DNA of 64,000 nucleotides from contig KL647294.1 in the NCBI GenBank assembly GCA_000727475.1, positions 1,362,369 to 1,426,368 on the forward strand, written 5' to 3'. Below the pieces are notes generated by a model that was given only the letters and a program-made list of their open reading frames with translations, did no database searches and had not been told where the DNA came from. Both the position numbers and the translations under genes were made by a program. Position 1 is the first letter of the stretch. Each line of letters begins with the position of its first letter. Below are positions 35,301-47,300 of the stretch, piece by piece. Source of the stretch: Sarcocystis neurona (Eukaryota > Apicomplexa > Conoidasida > Eucoccidiorida > Sarcocystidae).

Positions 35301-38300
35301 ATGCTTTGCTGCGTCTCGTCCGTGTGAGTGTTAGCCTTTTGGGGCTCACGGCGAGCCACAGCAGCTCGTCAGCGAGTGTCTGCAAGGTGCCACGGGATGC
35401 TACCCGGGTGCACCAGCCTTACGTCACTGAGCTATGAGAGAGTTCCTATTCTTCCTGGTGCACGTACATTGTCACTGAGGGAGATGGCAAACTAAGGCCG
35501 TACGGCACACTTCAGGCCACCAGAGTGATGTTTGGCTGGATTTGGGGACTCTGAAACGTTGCTTCAGGAATAACTCTTTATTCCTGCGTTTCCGCTCTCT
35601 GACACAGAGTCGAAGAGATCACCTTTTTTGCAAGCGACTCCTCAGCTGCGTAGCAGCAGGCGATGTTTCTCTGTTACGTGCGACGGACGTCCCTTGGTGT
35701 ACGTACACCGCCCACCCATTCAGAAGGTGCATGGGTCCCAGCAGCTACACCGGCGGCTGCAGGTGGTGTTGACTTTCTGCATGTGCTTCGCTGTGGGCTG
35801 CTTCAGGGTTCGCACCTGCTGCGGCAAAATACTCGAGAATTTCGACAACGTGCAACGACGGCCGCTGGCTCCCGCTGTCAATTTCCCCAGCCCCAGAGGA
35901 AGCAGCAGTATCGAACCCATCGCCGACTGGCGAGAAGGCCGCTGCTGGACTCCCTGAGACAGCTATTCCGGGCCAACACGTTGCGGAGGACATTCAACGT
36001 CCGATCTGCGTCCCGCGGTGCGCAGCTTTGGAGCTTCCCGAAGCCTCGTATGTGGTGACACTTCTGCCTGATGTGCGTGGAGTCGACGGCTCGACGCAGC
36101 AGCAAGTACGAGTGCGCTGCGCTGCTGCTGCTGTGGCTGTGGGCGGACCAGGAGCAGCAACCGAGCAACTGCTCACCTGCAGCAGAGCAGGCGTCTGGGG
36201 ACTGCTCGCGCTGCAGTGCAAGGCCCCGTGCAGGGCGCCGTTGTTGCAGCTCGGTGACCGCTACGAAATGCGCGACGGGAGCGGCATCGGAGGCACGGGC
36301 CCAACCCCGCGAGGAACCAGTCATGAAGACACCAAAAGTGAAGTAGCACAGGAAGAGGAAGAATTGTATTCCCACGGCACTGAACGTTTGGTGGGATGTG
36401 CGCCTGGAGCTGCTGTGGACGGGGGAGGCTTTTCAGCTGCGCCACAGAAAATCGTCTGCGACGATGGCCTGTGGCAGTCCGCGTACAGAGCGGTGCGCAG
36501 CAGCGGCAGAAGAGCGCAGAGCGACAGCAGCGGCGGCACGCGTGAGGGGTCGAGGACGGGTGCTGCGTCGGTAGACTTGAAGTGCCGAAGAGGCTGCGGG
36601 GCTCCGCCGTTGCCGCAGGGTGTACAGCCGCTGCTGCTGAGTCCCCGCGCTGTGCTGCTGCAGCGGTGGCAGCACGACGCACAGCTCCTCGTTGGCTGCA
36701 GTGCCGGCTTCTCAGCTGCTTTCCGAGAAGCTGCGCCTGGCGCCGCTGTCACAGTGAACAGCGGGGTGGCCGAGCAGCAGCGGCCGGAAGGGTCGAGACA
36801 GGAGGAACTGCTTGTGTGCAGGGACGGAGTGTGGGAAAGTCTAACTCATCCTCATCACTATCATCAAAAACACCACAGCGCGCTTTCCTCCAATGTGGCC
36901 AGGACCGGCAAGGAAGAAAGACCCTTCCGACAGTCTCCCAGCGCGGCTGTCTCATCGCAGTATCGTCAGCTGCAACATCACCAGCGTGCCGCTGCAGAGG
37001 CAAAGACTGTAGGACAGGCTGCTGGTAGCATCGCTGGTACAAAAAACAACAGCTTGTATCTGACGCTTGAATGTCGACGTGATTGCGCTGCAGCAGACAT
37101 TAGACGACTGGCCCAGCAGCAGCATTTCGAACTGCAGCAGTTGTTGCCTTTGGATGGGGCAGTCGCCACTGCGAGCGCATCAGGCGAATCCTCTTCTGCT
37201 GCTCAAGGCCTGTCGCCAGGAGCCAGTAAAATCTCTCAGGGCCCTGCTGCTGCGCTTCGGCATGGCCAGTCGCTGCACGTTGCTTGTCAAAAAAGTTTCG
37301 AAAGCCTGAGTGGTCTATCCCCAGAAACAGCCTCTGCCATTACCTGCAGCCACGGCAGGCTCCTGCTGCCTCGCATCGTCTGCGGACGCCCTTCCTGCAG
37401 TGACGGGGTTCAAAACGGAGACGAGACAGGGGTCGACTGCGGGGGAAGCATCTGCAGCCCCTGCAGCTCTTGCAGCGACGGCATTCAAAATAACGACGAG
37501 ACAGGAGTGGACTGCGGAGGAAGCTGCCCTCCCTGCCACAGTTGTCCCTTTCCTCCACTCGGAATTGCCGCCGCACCACCGCCCGTTGGCGTGCATCACG
37601 TCATAGCGGTCAGGGTCCCGCAGACAAACACCGTGCCAGCCAGGAGCCGCGGAAGCCACTCAAACAGCGACTCCCCCTCCGCCAGCCGCGGAGGCGCGGG
37701 CGACAGCAGCCAGAGCGGTGAGAGCAGCAGGAGTCGCAGCCGTGAAGGACTCCTCTTCGATGAGTTCAAAAGCTTCGAGGAGACTGGGCGATACGTGCGT
37801 ACTCACTTTGCTCAAGGAACTGCTGACAGACCCCTGCTTCCTCCTGGCAGCAGTTTACATTTGCAGTGTGGGACAGAGGCGACAGCGTCAGGTCCAGCAG
37901 CAACCCGTCGGTTTGCAGTGCTGCGTTGCATGCCGTCCGGCCAGTGGCTCTGGGCCGCAGACGCGGCGGCGGTTGCTTTCTCTCCAGTGGTTCCTGCCGG
38001 TGCGGGCTTTGCAGAGGAGCCGCTGCAGCCCCAGCTCATATGCACGCCCCCCACATGTTTTGACGGGGTCCGCAACGGAGACGAGACGGGTGTCGATTGC
38101 GGCGGATCCTGCAGCAGAAGCTGCGCAAGCTGCTTCAACGGGATTCAAGATGGAGAAGAGGAAGACACCGACTGCGGAGGTAGAGACTGTGAACCCTGTT
38201 CCAGCTGTTCACCTCGTCTGCTGAAGCCTTTCTTGCTGAACAGCAACTCGACGTTCGCTATCGTCCGTCGCGGGGCCGTTGTCGGCACGAGTGCAGCAGC

Positions 38301-41300
38301 TGCGGCGGGCATTCACAGCAGCAACATCCCATCTGCTTTTCTGCTCGACCAGGAGCTTGCAAAAGGGATTTTGCATCCCCTGCTCACGGGACATGGGCAG
38401 CAGCTCCAAATTAAATGCCGCGCTGCCGATTCCGCCTTCCCTGCTTATGTCTCTGGACGGGGCGCGCATGCGTCCGACGAAGAGGGGACCTCCTCCCTTG
38501 CTGCTGCAACCGCCGGCGCCTACTACACCCAGCAACCGCAGCAGCAGCAACCACAGGGAGTCAAGCAACCGCTACCGCTCACTGTTCACTGCAGACACGG
38601 GGTATGGACCACTCCAGCAGTTGCAGCGGCCTCGGCCCTAGCCCTGACAAAGAGTGCCAGCGTTCCAGGACAGCAGACACCCCAGTCCTCCAGCAGCGGC
38701 AGCCCCGCTGTTCAGCCACAACAGCAGGACTCCTGGCTGACACGTGCAGCTCTGGAAGCCCACCAAGCTCTCGAGAACTTCCGCGAAACATGCACTGCAT
38801 ACAGGAGATCTGCCACAGAGTTTACCAGCTTCACAGGTAACCACACCACAGAGGCGGACGATCCCGACACCCCTGGTCCAGCAGCCGGAGCGGGTGGCAG
38901 CGCCGCTGTGTACGGATCCCCGTTGATCAGCCGAACGTTCCCGAATGCCAGTGTGTTCCCAGCAGCAGCGCGCAAGCAACTATGGTGGAGTCAGCCGCAC
39001 TTCGCCGTTTTTGCCGTGCCGGACTTCCGCGTCAAATCAGGGTCGCCGGCGGGCCCAGTAGGCAGCTCCGAGCGTGGAGTCACTGGAGGTGAACCAGATG
39101 CCGGAGAAGGTGACGCCTGCGTCTCGCGATTGATAGAAACTTTCCGCACATCCTTGCGAGGGGAGTGTGGAGCGCTCGCCTTTGGAAGCTCTTCACTGAA
39201 GATTTCTTCGTTTTGTTCAAACAGCTGCAGACGGGGACTCGAAGCAGCTATCGTCGCCGCCACCCAGGCGACTGTCCCTGCGTCGCCGTTGTCGAACAGC
39301 GGCGGCAGTGTCGACGCGTGCAGCAGTCCGGAGGCAGCAGCTCGGGTTCAAAGAGTTGCAGAGCTGTTGCAAGAGCTGCTGAAGGTCTGGTGCAAACAGA
39401 AGAATGGAAACTACTGCTTTGCAGAGGCAGAGGCCTCCTTTGCGTTTGTGCAGCAACTTTACTTCCTCATTCAATCTGAGATGTTCTACGAGTCAGAACT
39501 CGCCGCTGCCTGCCCCGTTGACAGCTGCTTTCGCAACAATATCAAACATATTGTACTGCTGGCCCAGCTCAGCACACTCATTGACGTGCCCCAGCCACCA
39601 GCGGGCAATAGCGGCAACAGCAACGGGACAGGGGCTACCCTTCTTAACCCCACAAAGTCTGCACGGCGCTCTCCGCATGGAAGTGGAAGTCCGTCTCGAC
39701 GGCTTCGGCAACAGGAACAGCAGCCCACCACCACAGATGAGACATCTTTGCCGGGGAAGCGGCAGTCGAAGAAGCAGCTCTCGCAGCAGCTATCAAACCA
39801 GCAACGCAACCAAAAGCAACAGTTCACACACGAACAGACGTCGCAGCCAGAGTTCGGGAGGCAAGACGTCCACACGCACCGTCTTACAGGCGGAAGCAAG
39901 AAAAATCTTTCCTCTCAGGCCAGCGTTGTTGCAGGACAACAGAGAGCTGCTGGTGAAGACCTCGGCAAACTAATCAACGGTCCCCGCAAGTCGTATGTAC
40001 ACAACTTCGCTTCTTCAGAAGTGGATGTGGAAGGCGCTAGAGAGGGCGAAGAACCACACATTTGGACAACTGCAGCAGCTGAAATGAGCATGGAAGAACG
40101 TGGTGCAGAAGCAGCCTCAGGTGCTGCAGCGACTGCTGCAGGAACCTCAGCGGCGACAATGAAGCCGCCATGGAGTAACGGAGAACGTCGTCTTGTGGCA
40201 ATTCCCGGAACTGTAGCACAAGGAAGCGAGATGGGATGGGACGAAGGTGGCAGCAGACGCTTTCTGTCTGATATTACGAACTTGCCCCAAATTATGGACT
40301 TGGTCTGCATGCGCGTTGAAGGACACTCCTGTGCACCAGAGGTCCTCCGAGTGGGAATGGAGAACCCGGTGCTTCAGTCACCTGCTGCCAATGCCGAAGA
40401 AACGCAGCGCATTTGCATGCGCGACCCCTGCGTCTTGGAGGTGGTGCGAACGTTTGGGCAGCTGCTGATGGATGCAGCGGATGCCTCGCTTTCTAAGCTG
40501 CAGCAACAGCAGCGCAGCAGCAGCGGCAGCGGCAGATGCGGCTCTGGCAAGCCCACAGCAGAGCGAAGAAAAAACAGCAGTCACCATCACCTGCAGCAGT
40601 CGCGTCAATTTAGCAACAGTGTCCTCGAACAAGACGAGGAAGGAGAACCCGTCTCCGCAACGTCCCTGGGGGGTAAAGCAGCAGCGACAACTGCTTTTGC
40701 AGCCGGACCGGGAGGAGGAAAGTGGGACACGTCTATTTTGCAGCAGCAGCACGCGTCTGTCCCCCACACTTCCGTTTTCTCGGTACAACCGCGTGACGTG
40801 GTGCTGGGCATGCTCATGAAGTACTGGGGTCGCACCTTTTGTCACCGCAACGTTCATGGAGCACTCTGCGGTGGCTTCGTCTTTCCTTCGAAGGAAAACG
40901 CTGCCCTTTTGCAGGAAAGTAGAGCCTCATATCCGGCCTGGAGTCCACAAAAGGAAAGACGGCTCTATCGATGCAACTGTCCTACAGCGTTTGTGGGAGA
41001 CGGGGACTGCGACGTTAGTTGCTTCTCGCAAGAGTGCGACTGGGACGGCGGCGACTGCCTCGCCACCGAGCTCGTTTTTCCGGTGTACAGACACCTCATC
41101 AATCAGGTTGGAAGAGAACTCAGCGAGCCGTGCAATCCCTTTAACGCTGCATTTACTTGCAGCACAACAACCCCACCAAAAAAGGAAACCGCTCTGCAAC
41201 GCTCCCTGTCGAACAAAAGCTGCGCTACATACTTCAGCAGTAAGAAACTCATATCACTGTCGCAGAGATGAGGAAGGTGTACAGTCGCCCAGATTGCGTA

Positions 41301-44300
41301 TCGGAATTGCTGCAATGACGTCGGAAGCATACTCACTTGCAAGGGCGATCACTTTTCTCTAAAACAGCAGCTTTTTGCAGCGCTGATCTGCGAAGGTGGA
41401 CGCTTTCTAGGTCCGAACAACCCCCAACACCAGGACTGCAGGTAGTAGAAACAAATGTGACACGTCGGGGATTTCTCACACAGGGGTCAGCATGTGAGAG
41501 AGCTCTGTCTGTCTCTACTCAGTCAAAAAAGGCAACCCACGTACGCCACACACAAATAGACTTACATTGTAGGCTAGTATTCATCAAGACCCTGGGGATT
41601 CCTCGAATGGTTCTCCTGTATTCCCCTACCTCTCTGCACTCGCACCCCGCTCAGCTTTTTGCCCTGCCGTGCCCTGCCTCCCTTGGCAAGTGGTCTGCTA
41701 TGCCGCGGTGGCACTGCCACTGCCTTGCGGTCACCTGCAGGCGGCAGGTCTCCGCCTTTCTCCAGACGGTGTGTATGTACACGTGAATTTACACACGTCT
41801 TTCAGACACCTACCACCATGCACACAGACAAAAACATACAGAGGTGCATTTATTCCTGACTTTTCGTTGTCAAGCCTCTGGCGTCGAACGGCACTGTAAA
41901 AACATTGGTGGCCTTCTTTAGTGGGGAACCCAGAAAAGAAGCAATTAGATGGCAACGTGCGACGCCTTCGGACAACGCGAGGCCGCTGCAACGCCGCGCA
42001 GCCGTCTGGTGACAAGGACGCATGTGACAAACAGGGATGAATCCGGAATTTTCCGCTTTGCCGAGCAGTTTTAGGCAGCTACATGGGCTCACCTCTTGCT
42101 CTTCTCGGCCGTCGCCGGTTTATTTGCGTCGTTTTCCCCACGTGTCGTTACGAGGCGTTGGGCCGACCGAACACGATTGCTTCCAGTGCCGTAGTGCCTT
42201 CGGAAGTTCGTTGTGTGTCACGTATCCGACCGTCGGAACACATATTCGTATAGAGTGGTACACAACGGTACCTGGATGTGTATTTACGTCTCACATATAT
42301 ATATATATATGTATATATATGTTTAAATGTATACGTATATGTATTCGACTGTATATACAGTAGTATGCCAAGGTGCACCTACCAAAGGTCACGCACTCAT
42401 AGACATGTATATATATATATATATGAGGATATTCACAGAAATACATGCATACGTACACGAATTGTTATAGGGAACCCGTCAATGGACTCACCTCCTCTGT
42501 TATCAACGCACTCTTAGGACTCGCGTTTCTTTCGCGGACTTTCACCTGCACTTTCTTCAGTGTTCTTCCCGCTCTGTCATCCCGACTTTTAGGGTTGCTG
42601 GTAGAAACGTCGATCCCGTCTGCGAGCCGAGACCCGGAAATTACTCGCCCCAAAACGATATTTCATCCGCTTGAAACAGAACTCTTCGTGTTGGGCTCTA
42701 CAGACCTTTCGTTCTACCTCTGCACGTGACGCTATCCACTGTCTAACAAGACGTCCACCGCAGTGCATGTGTATGGCATGCGTACGTGTAGAGAGAGAGG
42801 TCTCCGACATTTTTGCTTAAAAATCTGTGAAGACAGGCTGCAGGCTACTGGTTGTCTGACTGCCAATGACACGAGAATATATACGGGACGTTGGGACGTG
42901 TTCGCCAGCGAATCCGTCGTGAACACATAAATGAGGCGTGAGCTGCCGCCGTCCATTCCTCCTACCCAGTCCCGCTACGTGCGGCTGTCCTCTATTGCTG
43001 CTGCTGCTTCTTCCCGCCTATGGGGCGGGCGTACCGCGGGTTTCTGCTGCGTCGCAGCCTTATGCGTGCGTATGTCCAGCGATCTTTGCTTTGCTTCTGG
43101 CGCTGGTGTGATATGGCGTTTCTGCGCTGGCCGTCCTGATGCACGCCTCTTGAAGCGCCCGCCTTCGTGTGGAGCCCCTGCACGTTGGATTTTCTGCTGT
43201 ACACAAGAGGTCCATGTGTGGTGACATCCTGTTCCTCGTCAATTGTCCTTCGAAAAGGACACAGATGAAGTCAAAGAATTAGATTTGTATGTGCTAAGTA
43301 TGTGGATCTGTGCTTGGTCCCGACGCAGTTGTTATACAAACACACACAGAGACGCACGAATATGTGTGTCTACAGATGTAGGCGTAGGCCCCGTGGATGT
43401 GCCCCCGCTGCTTTCCTGAATCCTGTTTTTGTTTGACAGAGGCTGCTCTTTCGTTGGTCCCGTTTCTCTGCGGCCCAGGAGAAGTAGTGGCTATTTTTTT
43501 ATTTGCTGGTATCCCGTGTCTTGGCTGTTGCAGAACTCGCCGAGACGCGCGGCTGCTGTCTGGCGACCCAGCTGGAAGTGCTCCGTGATTTACTTGAAGC
43601 AGACGTGCGCATTCTGGCGGCAACAAGGAGAGACTCGCCTGCACGTAGCGAAGAGGGCCTTGCTCCCACAACAAACCTCTATGCTTCTTCTTCGGCTTTC
43701 CCTGGTGATCGACAGCGCCCCCACACTTTAGCCCAGACAGCGTCCGTGAACACGCAGCAGCCCACGTGGCCCCTTCCGCCTCGACTCTGGCGAGACGACG
43801 TGTGGCTTCAACTGGATCGGTCTTCCTTTTTCTTCGAGTACGCCTGCCAGGTGGGACACAGCCTCATGCCGCCGATCAACCAAAGTGCGCAAAGCCGCGG
43901 CAGGGGAAGCAATGAGATGGAAGTGGACAGCGAGGAAATGACGGCAGCAGCGATGGCCCCGTAACACCAGTGACGCAAACACTTCAACTTTGTACGCTTT
44001 AAATTTCTTAGTGTCAACTCAGCAATGTAGGCCCACCATCGCCGCAGATATTCTGGCTTCCGGCAGGTGGTAACCTAGCCGGCGCTGGCGTTTTTGTTCA
44101 GCTTTTATAATCACATGGTTCTGCAATCACGTAGCAGTAGTAGTAGTAGTAGGGTTTTTCGCATTTGAGTAGGACACAGTGTGAAGGGCAAGCATGCAGC
44201 TACACCAGGGGTACCGCGTCCGTCTCTATATACTGTCGTTTCGAGCGCGCGTGGGCAACATGATGGAGGAGACCGAAGTAGTGAGATGCAGCGTTACCTG

Positions 44301-47300
44301 CCCCCACGCAGTGTAGGGCTATGAAAGAAAAGCAAAAAGAAGAAGTTTCTGACTTGGTGGGGATTTTCCTGCAGAGCAGGCACTGCAACGGCATGCGTCT
44401 CGCAAAATTTCACTGGAGAGGAACCTTAGTTGGATTAGGTTACTCCTGTGGGACTATTCGGTGCCTGCGTGGCTTCTCTCTACTCCGCAGGATTCTTCTT
44501 GCCGTGTCTTTTCCTCCCCATCAGCATTACGTAGTGCGGGTGCTCCTGGGGAATCGCATTTTGGTTTCACTTTTGTTGCTCACGTAAAGTGTGTGGGTAG
44601 GCTGCACTACAGCACGTGCGACGGCCAGTGTCTGATGACGGCGCCGCAGTTGTCGCCGTTTCTCCGTATGCGTGAGGTGCTCCTTGTGCTGTTACTGCTC
44701 CGCGGCCACTGCAGCTGCTGCAACGGTGATGAGCTTTGATGCCTGCTTGTCTAGGCTTGCGTGGGGCTGGTTGCCAGCGCGACAGACGGCGCCTTCCGAC
44801 TTCCCTCTCTTTGTTGGGGTGCTGGTCCTACTGTTGCAGCAACAACTGGACAGAACGTGCTCTAGGGGTTTGAGTCGTTCTGCGTACGCCGTAGAGTTCA
44901 AAATAGAAAATGTTGATTACGACGAGTTACTGCAGCCCCCTGCGTCGGCTGCGCCGTCGCACACTGCAGCTGGAACGCAGCTGTCGTCTTTCACGTTGGC
45001 AGCACCCCGGGGCCTCGGACAGGCGCCGGGCAGACGGCAGAGGCTGTCTGCGCACTCCAGCAGCAACGCTCGACGTGTCGTCAGTCAAGAAAGCAGTAGC
45101 AGCAGCGTTTCTTCCCGACAAGAAGTCCGGCGGGGCGCTGGAAGCTCCAGGGAAGGCAGACCAAGCAGCAGCAACAACGGTTCGGCGGACGAGGCAGGAA
45201 GTCGCAGCAGCAGCGGTCGAAGCAGACGTTCTGCCGCAGAGGCTAGGGACGACAACCTGCAAGGAAAGGGAGCGCTGGAAATGGAGGAGAGTGTCGGCGA
45301 GTTGCTGCTTCGAGCAGAAGCTTCGCCGAAATTACACGAATTCAAACGTGTACTGCGAGAGGAGCTAGCCGCCATCTTCAGTATACCTGCGGCGGACGTA
45401 ATAGAGATGAGAGTATGGCGAGGCAGCGCCGACGTGCACGCCGTTATCGATGCGGGATGGCTGTCAAACCGACGCAGCTTCAAAGAGGTATAGAAGAGAA
45501 CTCGGGGCCAACCCGCATGCGAAAGGACACGGGAAGTATGAAATTTGCCTGTGAAGCGGGTGTAGCTCAGCGCGATCGGAGGATAAATCAACTGTCTGTA
45601 CACGAGAGCGTATTTGCCCCATCATGCTCTACAGGTGGAGTGTCGTACTATCGTAACGACGTACACATGTCCACTTGGACAATTAAAAGGATCCACGGAT
45701 GTGTCGACAGCCCTGCTCGGATATGTACAGGGCTTGGGTGTATGTCTTTGTAGACACCGGTACTCTCCACGGTTACTAAATTCGTACAGGCCAGTAGAAC
45801 GTGCGTGTTACCAGAATTAACTTCGATTCAAACGCGAGCGGCTAGTGTCTTCCTCTCGCAGATAAGTAACGTACAAAATTTCCCCTTTATTTGAGGCTCC
45901 CAACCACGTTAATCAGACTGCGGACGGGGACACTTTCCACCAAGTTAACGAGGCGACCGACAGTGAGGAAGGCTCCCTCTTGGCGGTTCTCTCGACACAA
46001 CCGAAAAGAAAGGTCACTTGAAAAGCTGCACATCGAAGCCCGGTGCAGGCTGCTCGTCCAACTGCATCCGCGCTGGTTCGTACGCCGTGTATACCTGCTG
46101 CGTAGACGTATCAATCTCAAAGTATCGGAAGAGAAAATCGCTGTGAACTTACTTCACAACGAAGCCCCACAGCTATATATACGTATGCACAGGTGCACAG
46201 AAGCACGCAGAACGCGGGCGTGTAGACTCTCCTTGTAGGCATGTATATTTGACGGAGATTTCGCTGTGCGCACAGAAACGTGCTCGTCTGCGCTTCTTCT
46301 GGATGAAGTCAGGTCTTCTTTGCAGCGATCCGACAGCAGACGCTGAACCACAGGGAAGCACTAGTAATGTTCTCCGACTCGTGTCTCTGTCCAGATGTAG
46401 AAAACCTTCAGTTCCCTACACACTAGGCTGCCGCAGGTGATGCCATGTCTCTGCACTGCGTGCTGGTATGAGTTGGTCGACACACCTCCGGCTCGCTGGG
46501 GCCTCTGTCTGCGTCACTTGTGATCTTTCTGCGTGAGGTGAGCCCCGTAAAATGCGCAGGCGGCCCAAAGGGTCTCAAGCTCTGTTCACAACAAAGTTCA
46601 GCTTTTGATGAGCTGCTGTTCGGGGTGAAACACACTGCTTTGTTTTCAGCACGTTGAGTCGCTGACTGCTGACCCTCACTCAAGCAATTCGTTATCCGCT
46701 CGTCTATCTGCTGGACTGACCCGTCACCTTGCTGCCATACCTTCTCATTCGCCACTGGTCCACCAGTGGAATCCAGATGCAACAGGAGCACGCCTGCCTT
46801 TGTTGGTGCTGGGGCTGCCGACTTTTCTTCTTGGGCCAAACGGGACCGGAAGCGCCGAAAGCTCGTTCTTGCTGGCAGGTGGGGACGGTGAAGGACGAGA
46901 GATATCGGTGACGCCTGACTACGTCTTCGTCGAACGAGTCCCGCTGGTGCAGCAGGTCCGCTACCACCCGGGCTCTGCGGCTGCAGCGGTTGCGATGGCT
47001 GCTCCACCGTTCGGAACGTTTGGGGTCAGCGAGCTGCCAACCGAGTCCAGAGAATGCATCGGAGCAGAGGGATTACATCCAGCAGAAGGGAGCTCCATAT
47101 CGGAAGCGTACAGATTCTTCTACAAAAATGTGCCCTCCGCAGATGCGGGACCCGAGGAGGCGAGTCAGCACGGCAACACCATGGTGGTAAGCTCTGCAGT
47201 GCAAGGCGATATCACACACGAGGGAAGCGCGGCAGTTCACAGAGAGAAAAACGTGTGGTTGCTTCGGCCCAGTTTATCGAGTGGTGTGGGTGGTGCTATT

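Noticed and set aside
45555..45640. tRNA-like A-box (GTGTAGCTCAG) near 45564
   Set aside because: No matching B-box (GGTTCGA-type) or acceptor-stem pairing follows within tRNA length, and it lies in an intron of the giant gene.
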